Part shown: positions 13,201-24,600 of the stretch, one piece after another
How the letters are laid out: each line of letters begins with the position of its first letter
Numbering within the stretch: position 1 is the first letter of the stretch
From: Parelaphostrongylus tenuis
Lineage: Eukaryota > Nematoda > Chromadorea > Rhabditida > Metastrongylidae
Length of the DNA: 64,000 bases
Assembly (NCBI GenBank): GCA_019055375.1
Contig: JAHQIW010000077.1
Location: 235,719 to 299,718 of the forward strand
Direction of reading: 5' to 3'
Position numbers and translations under genes: made by a program
Notes under the pieces: generated by a model
Seen by the model: only the letters and a program-made list of their open reading frames with translations
Databases searched by the model: none
What the model was told of the DNA's origin: nothing

Positions 13201-14480
13201 ACTCAATTCGTTTATTAGCTCGGCTAGGCTCTTTGATAGCAGAATTCTTGGTTGTTTTAGAACTAAATTTGATCAATGGAAAGGTGATCATGCAGTAAGA
13301 GGAAAAGAATATTACGTTTCACATCCGAAGTAGCTACTCCGTTGCTCGAACGCCATATCGAGCTTTTCATAACTTCATCGTGGTAATTAATATGGAAATA
13401 ATGGTCAGTGCCTTTAAAACAATAAATTTTGTGCAATGGAGAAAAGGATTTTGAACCAATAGCAAAAATCGCCCTCTTTTGAAGTGACAATCGCTGCGCG
13501 CAGCGCGATCGAGAAAGGAGCGATTTATTTATTCCAGGACTTTTTCCTCGCTCTGAAAAAAAATTGAATTGTTTGTTATTTTGATACAACAGAAGTTCCT
13601 CTACGTAGTCACACTCTTTGGCGCGTATATCAATGGGTAAAAATCATTTAATTTTTTTGGCTCTTTGGAGATCTCGATGTTAATGATTAAGCGCTTAAAC
13701 TCTGCTAAAAACCATTTACAAACCTCAGCTGAGCAAAAAATGCGCGCCGAAGTTGAAACGCAACTCTATTTCGCTGCTACGTTGCAATAAAAAGGCGTCT
13801 TCAAATAGAAATACAATATGGAAATCGCCTTAAGCTATCAAGTTGTTATTGAAAGTCTAAGGTGAAAGCGAAAAAGGCCCTCCTAAACGGGTTAACTAAT
13901 AGATACCGATCGCCGCCCAAAGGTTTTCATGACTAAATTCATGGTGAGAATCAAAATTCATTGATACAGCAGATTTAGCAATTTCCTTTATCATTACTCT
14001 GTGTAAGGATGGAAGAAGTTAGGTATTGCCTCTTCACTGAATCATCATCACATCTGTATTGTCCCTATAAAATCTCAGTTCAAGTTGAACATGATGGACG
14101 ATATGAATTTTAGTGTTATGTTTGTGATATGTTTCAAGGTATCTATGCGATAAATGATTCTTGGATGCCGAGTTTTTTTCAAAATAGGAGATCAATCAGC
14201 AAGCATGGATTTTTGAATTGAGAAGGAATTTGATATGTGATCAGCTACGAGTCAAGCTTTTTTAAAAATTACTTACTGTCATAGAAAAAAGGTTAGTCGC
14301 ACGTTGAAAAATTCTTATTAATTTTCATTTAATAGCGAACAAGCGCTGGTGACATAGAAACCCTTCGACACAGTTGCTTTCATGCTACTATAAAGAAAGT
14401 ACCCATACAACAAGGTACCATAGGATGCTGTCTTAGGACACACACTATCAAAAAATATTTTTTCACGCATGACTGCAACT
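10216..14480. other. Non-coding stretch between the LDLa and rimb-1 genes; nothing firmly supported
   Basis: About 4.3 kb. Open frames at 10485-10796 (+) and 11722-12093 (-) have no recognisable motifs. Two related segments near 11925-11970 and 12055-12095 (each with GTCG...AGGCCAT...GGCAC) suggest a small local duplication. Weak family A resemblance near 11535-11680. No RNA gene was seen. Confidence 0.3.
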
Positions 14481-14484
14481 TTTT

Positions 14485-14690
14485 GCTGCCCTTCTGGCGC
14501 AGTGGTTAAAAGTGCCTCGCATACCACACGTGGTAAATGATTCGATCCCGAGCCTCAAACTCACCAGATCTTTTGCTTTTACAAGTTTAGCATATTAATA
14601 TCAGATTGCTTGGAAGGCTAGTACGCTGATCTGATACATGGGTAGCACACAGCAGGTTTCTGCATAAGCTAAGTATGCACTCAATCATAC
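14485..14690 (+). repeat. Diverged family B tRNA-derived SINE
   Basis: The tRNA-like head CTGGCGCAGTGGTTAAAAGT...GATTCGATCCCGAGCC gives A- and B-box matches. Downstream, GATACATGGGTAGCACA...AAGTATGCACTCAATCA is a diverged match to the family B body (GGCCAGATGTGCATTCAATCA). It is too degenerate to be a tRNA gene. Confidence 0.5.
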
Positions 14691-14979
14691 TGAACGACGC
14701 TTAATGGAGTCGAATGCATGATGCATCGCTCAAGAATCAACGAACGTCAAGAGCTTGATCCTTTTTTATGTTAATCAATCTCTTATGAATGACTTTATCA
14801 AGCAAACTCCTTTCGGAACACGTAGCAAAGCCTGTTATCGGCAATTCTTACCGCGGTTCTCTACGGTTTCCTTTCTTATACTATCTGAGGTTGACTTTAT
14901 CAAAGAACATCTAAATGCGTGGCAGAACACTCAAAAACGACTGAGTGCAGAAGAAAAGATGCGTTCGATTCAATAAATC

Positions 14980-14985
14980 TTTATT
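14980..14985 (-). terminator. Candidate polyadenylation signal for rimb-1
   Basis: A minus-strand AATAAA lies about 450 bases beyond the first in-frame stop after the last rimb-1 exon recognised (15434). A plus-strand AATAAA is at 14972-14977, so the site is bidirectional. It is plausible as the 3' end signal but not proven. Confidence 0.3.
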
Positions 14986-15433
14986 AAATACTCTTCGGTA
15001 CATAAACAAAATCGTAACGTACATGGCGCAGTGAAGAACAGGAAGTAACAGAATGAGATCACGCGGGTGAAAAAACCACAAAGTAGAATGTAAAAAAAAC
15101 TGAGCTTTTAAATCATACATATAACAGACGTGAAGACGTGGGCATCGCAGTCAGTCATTTCTTCTGAAAATTAACTCAAATTAGGTCATTCGAAAATATC
15201 ACGCAGTATTTCAATATTCCATTGACAGAAACATTGTATGAGTTATAATCTCTTTCGTGAAGAAACTGTCATGTTCTGAAATACTGATAATTTTTTATGC
15301 AGTTCAACCAGTGATGTGGAGCCGTTATTTTGTAGGATAGTAAATTTGATGAAAAAGAAAAACGGGGATAAAATTAACGAGCCATCTTCAAATGAATACC
15401 AAAAATCGATTCCAAATGCTCTGAATAGCTCCA

Positions 15434-15652
15434 TCATTCTACCATCCCAGTTCCCCTGTGACAAGCAAGCTTGATACTGACCTTAACAGTAGTGTCGCCC
15501 TTTTTGACGGTGCTCGTTTTGCGCACACTCATCGAAGTTGACTTGCCGACGTCACTAGTCTTCTTGGCCAGTGTCTTTCCCGGAGCGGCTGCAGTTGACT
15601 TTTTCGCCGCTGGTTTAGTGGCAGGAGCAGCCATAGATGAACTTTGAGAAGT
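15434..15652 (-). CDS. rimb-1: rimb-1 last recognised exon, basic tail
   Basis: The acceptor TTGCAG precedes 15652 in phase 0. The peptide is rich in Ala, Lys, Ser and Thr (for example [19 protein letters not shown]) and is probably disordered. There is a good donor AAG|GTCAGT after 15482, in phase 0. Reading through that donor adds 15 residues to a stop at 15434-15436. No further exon was recognised downstream, so either the read-through end is real or a short terminal exon was missed. Confidence 0.65.
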   Translation of the reverse strand, partial: TSQSSSMAAPATKPAAKKSTAAAPGKTLAKKTSDVGKSTSMSVRKTSTVKKGDTTVKVSIKLACHRGTGMVE

Positions 15653-18600
15653 CTGCAAATAATGTTTGTCTTTTTAAATAGGTTCTCCACTCTTCATAAC
15701 AACGAATACGAGCATTTTTTGTAAATTACTGAGAAAAATAGCAATTAAATTGAATAGCATATGACTGAACAATTTTGGCCGTGAAACTTTAGCCAACGTG
15801 AATTTTGTCGATCTACCTTGCATGTTTGTTTCGAAGGATATAGACTTTTTTCTAGAGACCGAAGTGAAGTTTTCCTATTACAGCTGTAGATGTAGAAGGT
15901 ACAAAAATGACGAAGAAGAACATAAGATGAGAAGAAACCTGTCGAACAGGCACGGGCTTTTTGGCCGCCATAGCCTGCGCATCCGAGAAGGCGACACCTT
16001 TTCGCATTGGCTCGGTCGGTTGAGAAGGAGCGAGGGAGGTGAGCGGAGATGACTAAAAAAATTATAACTCAAAATACTTTTCGAAATATTGGCATGAGAA
16101 ACAAACTATTGCTATTCCATCTCAAAAAATGACCCTAAGATAGGGTCATGTCGTGTAGGAGTAAGGGGAGAAGGAAGGGGAAATACGGATCTTTGGATCT
16201 CTCATGATCGTCTAAAAGCGTAGTAGCTTTGCATCATGTTTTTTTAGCAGTTTCCGTTTTGCGTAGAGAACATAACGTACTGCTAGTATTTTCAACCTAT
16301 AAAACTATCTTCCGATACCGTCTAAGTTCTCTAGCTAATTTTCAATTGTGCTAGTTCTCCGATTAGTACTGATAACTTTGATAATTTGAGTACTTAGACT
16401 GGAGATATGACATTCCCTTAATACTTTTCCAATGTATTATCATTACAAATTTATTCACATTGGGAAAAATTTTAGATGTTGTTAGAGCGATGGAAATTTT
16501 TAGATGAACATTTATGTTGCTGTTTTAGAACCGTGAAGGCCAATGGTTTTATCTCTAACTAATATTACTCACTAATAGCAGATGGATGTTTTTCCTAAAC
16601 ATATTTTAAAGGCTGAAACCATTTTAATAACGTTTGGACTAACATGTATGACTCTTATGGTAGCGATTCTCCATCAAAATAGTGACAATCACCTGTAAGA
16701 AATTTGAGGGAACGAGACCACGTTGGCCGTTTAGTTCTCCCATGTAGAAGCCGTCATCATCCATTTCACCATATACCGTTATGACATCACCTTGTCGGAA
16801 AGACAACTCAACCTACAATGAAAAGTAGGCCAATGATAGACGTCAAAGAAGAGCAGGGTCTGCACAGTGTGATTTCGATTCGAACTGACCTGCTCGGCGT
16901 CGACATTCGGACTGAGCTGACGAGAATCGTAGTCGAACTTAGCGACCATTTTTCTAGTTTGCACACCGTTTATGCTGCAGTACAACAATATTTATAAGAA
17001 CATGCAATGAGATTCCATGCGCTAAGCAACTAATGTTGTCAAACAACGTCAGCCTTCTCTTTATCTCAAGTCACATGGAATAAAGGACCACACTTATATT
17101 TATATTAACATAAAAATGACACATTCGTAGGGTGAATAATCTAAAGTCGAAAAAATAACTAAATTAGTAGAAGAATCTAACAGTAGACTAAACAGTACTT
17201 ACTTTGTTTCAGCAGGCAAACCGCTTGGAACTACAGCTTGACGTCCTGGCATACCGTAAGGTGGCTGCTGAGAAGAGGTTGGTTGTAATGCCGAAGCCGC
17301 CATTTGCATTTGGCCTAGTTGATGAGCTAGCTGTGATATTTGGGATACGTGTGCAGACGGGGTCGGTTGCGACTGTGACTCCATGGGCATAGCCTGCCCA
17401 CTACCAGATTGTCCCACTGAACTAGGATCATATCGAGGCGGATAAGGCTCATAAGGCCGATCATCTCTATAACTATCGTCTCGTCGGTCACGTCGATATT
17501 GCTCTTCCCTCGGGTACTCGTGTCGACGCTCATATTCTCGCCGTTCTTCTCTTCGTTCCTCTCTTCGTTCCTCTCGCCGGTCATCTCGCCTCTCATCTCT
17601 CCAATCATCCCTCCGTTCGTAATCCCGCTCGCGATCGTAGCTTCGCTCGCGGTATTTTTCCGTTCGATACTCGGGTTCCTCTCGGTAATCTCTGTGATAG
17701 TCTTCTCGCATTCCCCGTGGCTCACGTATATCTCGTACCATTTCTCGATGATCCCTTGGTTCACGAGTCTCCCATGGATCTCTAACTTCCCGATAGCGAT
17801 CGTCGTAGTCCCTTCGGTGCTCATAGTCGCGTCCGTTGATTCTGCGGTAACGATCACCTCTCGTAGCTGACGCCTCTCTTCTCTCCATCTCCCTCCGGTC
17901 CAGAGAAGCGAAGTGGGAAGACAAGGATGGCCTATCGTGTATTCGTCGGTCGCCTGCATGATCGTAGCTACGCGATTTCAAGGAGCCCCATCGCATTCTT
18001 CGTAGTGTAGGTTCCGCCGCCATTGCTTCCGTTCGAGTTCTCCTTGGCAGAAGATCGTCTTTTGCTATCTCTATCACCATATTTGATGGTACCAGCCCAA
18101 CGCGATTTCCAATTTGTCCATGATAAAATCCATCAGCATCCACTTCACCGTAAACCTATAACAATTCAAGTGGAGGCTTTAGAAGAGCATTACCATTTCT
18201 ATATTTATATTATAATTTTCGTTCATCTATATCACCTAAGATAAAACAATCAAGACAAAATATAATCTTTTGAATGATTCTGCTTCTTGAGGGCGCGAGT
18301 AGCGCAGATTAGTGATGCAATGTACCAGAAAGTGACGTGGTAATGCACTGGTTTGATCCCATACCTCTACACTCTGCGATCAAGCAACTGAACGAATAGG
18401 AGCGCTCTAGCTCGGCTACCTCTAAGATTGCAAGGACAATTCTCTCAACAACATTCTACGACATTCATAGAGAAGACGAAATCCTCGAGCACCAGCCGAA
18501 GCAATACGTGAAGTGTTCGTAGACCTTTGTGGAAGATGAATACGAGTGAACGAACTGAATGCGAGAAGTGCTAGGATCCGCAGTAAATTATGATGACTGA

Positions 18601-21600
18601 CTGGTCGCGAAGTGAAAATAAAGAAATTTTGCTATTTATGATACTGATTCAAGATCACTCCAAAGGCACATTGCAATAGTTTTATCCGAAATTATTGTTT
18701 ATTTATGATTTCATTTTTCTTGTATATGTTTTAGTAATGAATGTTCCCGAGCACTGGCTTTATGGATGGCATGCAGCGATTCCATGTAGTCTTTTTTTCA
18801 TTGATGTTTAGTAATAGTTTATCCCCATGTAGTGTACTACTACAAATTATTGCAAAGATAATTATATGTACATTACTTCAGGATAATTGAATTCTAACAA
18901 CGGTCGTGTTTGTGAAAAACTTCGAAACTTCTACTTTCAATTGTCAAGACAGCAATTTCGGCAAATACACTTTCACTGAATATGAATACAGAAATGCAGC
19001 TAAACGTCTTGAAACACCGATGTGGCATAGCGAAGAGAAAATTCTGAAGAGCGCATTGTGCAACAAGAGTTTGGAAAAAATCGTCATTGTCAATTCGATG
19101 TTGAACACGAGGAAGTTACAAATATCCCTTTACTATTGTCCATGCTGAATTTACAGCTTTGGTGGAAGTGCATATATTCACAAGTGTGCGTACTGCGGTG
19201 GTATGATGTTAAAATATACCCAGTAATGTACAGTGGTGTGCAGAATTTGCGTTGGCTGGGATTCGAACCCAGATCTCACTCTTTCCGAGAGCACGTGTTG
19301 AACCACTGCATTACCGACATCCGTTTTTGCACACACAGCTGACAAAAATATTTTGCACACTACCCTACATTATTGGGTTTATTGTAACATCATACCACCG
19401 CAATATGCGGTCAAGTAAAACAACTTCTGATTGAATATTGAAACCCAATATCTGTCAGCATAAGTGGGTTCAATGTCGACAGTGACTGCCCACACTACAC
19501 CGTAGACTGTGGCTGTTGACAGATAACGCGTTGCAGCGTAGAAAGAGTGGTGTGCAAAACGGGCGTCGGTAGTACAACTGCTCAGCACGCGCTCCCGGAA
19601 AGAGTGAGATCTGGGTTTGAATTCCAGCTGACGCAAATGTTTTTGGACACCACTCTACATTATTGAGTTTGTTGTTCTTATAACAATTGAAAGAACTCGT
19701 TGTAGACAGATTTGCATTCCAACTGCTACAGAACATTCTAAGAGAACATGTTGGTTCATATAATGATTAACAGATATATTAAAATTTGAGCGAGGCCTTA
19801 AGAATGAACTCGAAACGCGCCGTATAATATTTTAGGAAATATACAGCCAAAAAGCTCGACAAAATTAGGTGATATCCGTTTTAGATGTCCTTCGCCGAGA
19901 TAACGTGCGCCCCACGTCACTTTGTCAGCTCAAAGGTTAACAATTAACCTTTTGGGGAAGACATTTTGCGGCAGGCGATGTTGCGCTGAGTTCTCATGCG
20001 GCAGGAAGCTCGATCGACCTGCAAGCGGGCGGAGACCAACGTTGTCTTGTGATTGTTAGTAAACATAGTGTAACAGGCTCCCTACAAACCAAGTTTGGTA
20101 CTGAAATCTGCATTCTCCAAGCTATCGAATGACTGCAAAAACATACTTCGTGGAAAATACAATGTAGGTTTATGGTGAAAACATAAAGAAATTTTCAAAC
20201 ACGTTGTTTTTTACGTTGTTTTAATTGAAAAAACCCTTAGAAGTCTGCTCATTAATATTTCGTCGATTAGTAAAGACAGCGTTCCCTAAAACCTAGATTA
20301 ATCCTTTAATTCCTTCGCGGGCGGTCCACCAATAGAAGTTCACCTCAAGACACGACACTGTCATTACGGTAGCTGAGCAAGAAGCGACGCCACGCGGCAT
20401 GGCTCAGGATTCACCTGCCGTTTCCAGTAAGTGAAACCATGCTTTGAAAAAAAAAGCTTTGAGACGCCGCCTTATCCACTGTTCTCGATGGATCTCGTAT
20501 ACGCCGACTATTGATTCTCCAAGTATCTCGATTATTTGTTGTGCGAGAAACTCTTTGGGAACCAGGCTAAGTCAATTATCTTCAACAGTTTACCGCCTCC
20601 AGTAAACAAGGATTTGGACAATCAGTATTGTAAACACGTTTTATGTGAACGAAAATTGTAAATTACACCAGATTTTGCTCCGACTAATAAGGCCCATTCT
20701 GATTTGAGACAGGCCACATTAAATGTACAGGTTGAATTCGGATATCAACTTTGAAGATACCTAATGGTGCATCTTATTGTGCTACTCACTTGCATTTGCG
20801 CGGCCTTAATAGAGTTTAGAGTTTACGAAATACTTTGAGTATTGACCTTGATCAGCTGGTGTTTTCTGAAAGACAACTCGTCAGCTTCAGCATTCGCATT
20901 TGGTGACATATGATGGGAGTAATCGAACAGAGCCACGAACCTCAACACATCACATTTGTATTTTAAAATAAGTTGAATAATGAAGCATATATGAAACATT
21001 GAAAACACTCATTAATTGTAAGAAAAATACTAGACTTCTAAAACTTGCATAGCATGAGTATATGAGCAACAGCAGTTTAAGCACTCACCATCGACAATCA
21101 TCTTCAAGAGTGAGAGGTCGCAAATCCGGTTCACTTCTCGTACCAAAACCACTCTCACTCTTCACTCGTGCTAATCGCGGTGGAACCAACCTAGAGGCAC
21201 AATAATCGTATAAATAGATGAAAGCACATTGGTGTTAATTATAACTAAATGATAGAACTAAGAGAATTGAGTGGTGAACAAAAACACGGCCTCAGGCGGG
21301 AATCGAACCCACGTTTCATCCTATCCGGGGACGCGTGCTCTACCACTACACCACTGAGGCACATTTGCCCGACCACTCATTCTTCTACATCTCAATGTTA
21401 GCTATCAGCCACCAACCTTTGACACGTTTGGTCGGGTATGCGATTTCGCTTTATAAACCCAGTTGAGCTGATAGCTATTCTAATTACTAATACTTCGAAA
21501 TTACAGTATTTTCACTGCTTTTTTCGCAGTGTTATTATGTGTTTTTGTTCACCACTCAATTCTCTTAGTTATATAAGAACATAATAACACTGCGAAAAAA

Positions 21601-24600
21601 GCAGTGAAAATACTGTAATTTCGAAGTATTAGTAATTAGAATAGCTATCAGCTCAACTGGGTTTATAAAGCAAAATCGCATACCCGACCAAACCTGTCAA
21701 AGGTTGGTGGCTGATAGCTATCATTGAGATGTAGAAGAATGAGTGGTCGGGCAAATGTGCCTCAGTAGTGTAGTGGTAGAGCACGTGTCCCCGGATAGGA
21801 TGAAACGTGGGTTCGATTCCTGCCTGAGGCCGGGTTTTTGTTCACCACTCAATTCTCTTAGCTATGTAAGAGCATAATAACACTGCGAAAAAAACAGTGA
21901 AAATACTGTAATTTCGAAGTATTACTAAATGATAGATTCAAGAACGATGGTGTAAGGCGCAGTAAAAAAAAACTTGAACTGCTGATTTTTTTACCTTGCT
22001 ATTATAGTAACAGAAAGACTAAAAGTGATGTGATATGTCGGAATTAAAAGTCAGATACCTATGCCTAGCAGCTGGTCGATCGTCGGCGCTTCCGCCTCGA
22101 GTTGACTGTCGTGCGTAGGCTTCGATCCTCACCCGGGCGTCTGCCGGTCCTGCCCACTCAGAATGCCCTGCCCATTCGGACTGTCGATGTCGAAGCAGGT
22201 AACTAAGTTTTTAATTTCTTCGCAACGAAGAACTAATCAGGCAATAACATGTTGAATTCGAAGGGTTTTTCAGAGTTATAAGGTTTTACAAAATTCCAAA
22301 GAGCTAGACTTTGGCCATTAAATTAGTAGGTATTTACAACTCAAACATCCTCTGCATTGGGCAGAATGTAAATGTATTTTCTTTTCTGTATATATTTATT
22401 TATCATTACGCACTTATCAGTACTGTTGATTGAAATTGCATGGTTTTGATGTCGTCCAGTTTTGCATTTTCTTGCGAACACTTTGATATACAACTTGCCT
22501 GTCCTTGCTCTGACATGGAGCTGTCATGGGAAAAAATTCGCTTGCTGCTTATGCACGAATGTCGCGTAGGGGAAAATGCTAGTGAGACGGCGCACAATAT
22601 TAATGGAGATTAGGGCGATGATACGGTTGTAGAAAGGACGGCTAGGACATGGTTCGTAAAGCTCAAAGCTAGATAGAACAGTCTGCAGCTCGAGCCACTC
22701 GCAAGATGTTCCATTAATCATGAGCACCGCCTCACTATCATTTTCCCCCATGCGACCATTCGTGCATGAGTAGCAAATGAATTAGTTTCCAAGACAGCTT
22801 AATCTTTGAAGCAAGTATAGGCAAGATAATAAAACTTTCGCAAAAAAATATGCAATTGAAGGATACAAAAATTCATCAATTTTAAATCCTTTTGTTTGAT
22901 AAATTTGGTGTTATTTACTCTAGTGCCAAAACATATAAAGCAACCTAATATTATTTATTATTATGTATTTGTTGTGCCTTCTTACTTGCTCATTTTTTAG
23001 GTTATTTGTATATTTTGCAAATTTGTAGAATGCTGACCTGTTTTCCATATCGGGAACAGACGGGCGAACTTCCTCAGTGCTTGTACCGTCGCCGCGAATC
23101 AGTCGAGGATGGAACGTGTAGTACTGCTTCATTGGCGTCGTTTTCCACTAAAACAAATTCTGCCAGAATAACATCTGTCTTACACATTTGAAGGATTTAG
23201 CACATCTTGAATCTGAGTGGTCTCGATGACATGATTTGCTGCTCAACTTGACAATCTCTACTCAAACTCCTGGACACACTGACAATCCATATTACATTGC
23301 CTTTCAGTTACCATTTCTAAATTTTGGCGCACCATATAACTGTCAGTCTTTCACTTGGGAGGACTTTCATCCTACTTTAACACTGTTTGAATGCCATGAA
23401 ACCGATAATGGAAAGACATGAGAAGATTTTTATTCAAGAAGTTCGCTATGCCTGTTGAGAAAGTTTAGTTCTCTCTGTCTTGACCTTACTGATCATGTGG
23501 AGAGCTTCACAAATGCATTACATATGAATAGACACCTCTATGCAGAATTGGTAGTGCTCCAAATGAATTACCTGTCAACGTAAAGCAAGAAGATTTTCTT
23601 AAATAAACTAGAACCAAAGCAAATTTGTTACTAGATTGAACTCGGCGGATTTTGTTCACACAGTAACTTATCTGAGCCATTCGTTGAATAGCTCAGTGTT
23701 GTATCGATTGAAAATATTATTAATATCAAGTAGTCGGTCATTTACAAAAGGAAGCTCTTCAACCTGGAGACAATTGTGGACCCTTCGATCTTGAAAGATG
23801 AGTGCTATTGCATTGCGCACCCGTAGTTGTCAGCATGGGATACGCAAATGTTCATACGAAGCAACATGGGCTGTTTTTTGTTAATATTAAACTTCCACGA
23901 ATTTTTACTGAACGTCACTGACTACAGGCAACGAGCAAACGGTTAACTTACACAAAGTTTGGTGTCATCATGAATCATCACTAAGGATATAACAGGACAA
24001 TCGGATCTAATCCGCCCAGTATTTCACATGTTGGCGACAACATAGAGTATATATGACCCACATGTCTTACTTTGGTGATCAGTCGACGGAGAAAATCGCT
24101 TTTCTATAGCAACACCTATGGCAACCGTTTCATGGACAAATTTTTGCTTTGTGTATATGATAGTTTTCTGTTAGAAGGCGACAATTGATTATTCGATCTT
24201 ATTCGCTGGACAAGAATTGTTCATAGGAGTGTTAGTATTCATTCGAAAGCTTGAATCTCTGGCTTGAGCCGCACATAGCCGCTTTTTCGAAACACCCTTT
24301 TACAATTCTGCAAAATTTGAAATAAAATTATGGTTCATACGATCACGTGTTTTTTTATCTCGTTTAGATTTTGCTGGAGAAAATTCCTCATGTAAACTGC
24401 TAATGCTCGGCGCTGTAAGAGCAAGAATAGATTTGTACATTAGACCTCGCCGGATAGAGCTCTTTCTCTAGACTATTAGTCCAATAGCGTAGATTTCAAC
24501 GCTATGCTTACTTTATGGGAAAGACCTTATCACTTTCACTAGCAGGAAAAAATAACATCGATTTCACATATTCGGCAAGTTTGTTTACCGTCTCATCTAC

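Larger units (their letters stand above)
21257..21923. repeat. Palindromic family D insertion with two opposed tRNA-like genes and a 13-bp direct repeat at its borders
   Basis: Left arm from about 21258 and right arm to about 21861 are inverted copies of about 280 bases around a short centre near 21560. Each arm holds a tRNA-like cloverleaf and the CACTGC...GCAGTG terminal hairpin motif; a third hairpin lies at about 21867-21900. The insert is bordered by ACTAAATGATAGA at 21244-21256 and again at 21924-21936, a candidate target-site duplication of the length made by target-primed reverse transcription. It lies in the rimb-1 intron between two coding exons. Confidence 0.8.

Noticed and set aside
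17327..17959. 210-codon minus frame and 123-codon plus frame over the rimb-1 linker exon
   Set aside because: Shadows of the RE/RD-rich coding sequence; the true frame is fixed by the SH3-II half and both splice phases.
22920..23132. Continuous minus frame extending past the donor at 23038
   Set aside because: The GTCAGC donor and phase match to the next exon are better; the extension is AT-rich and not coding-like.
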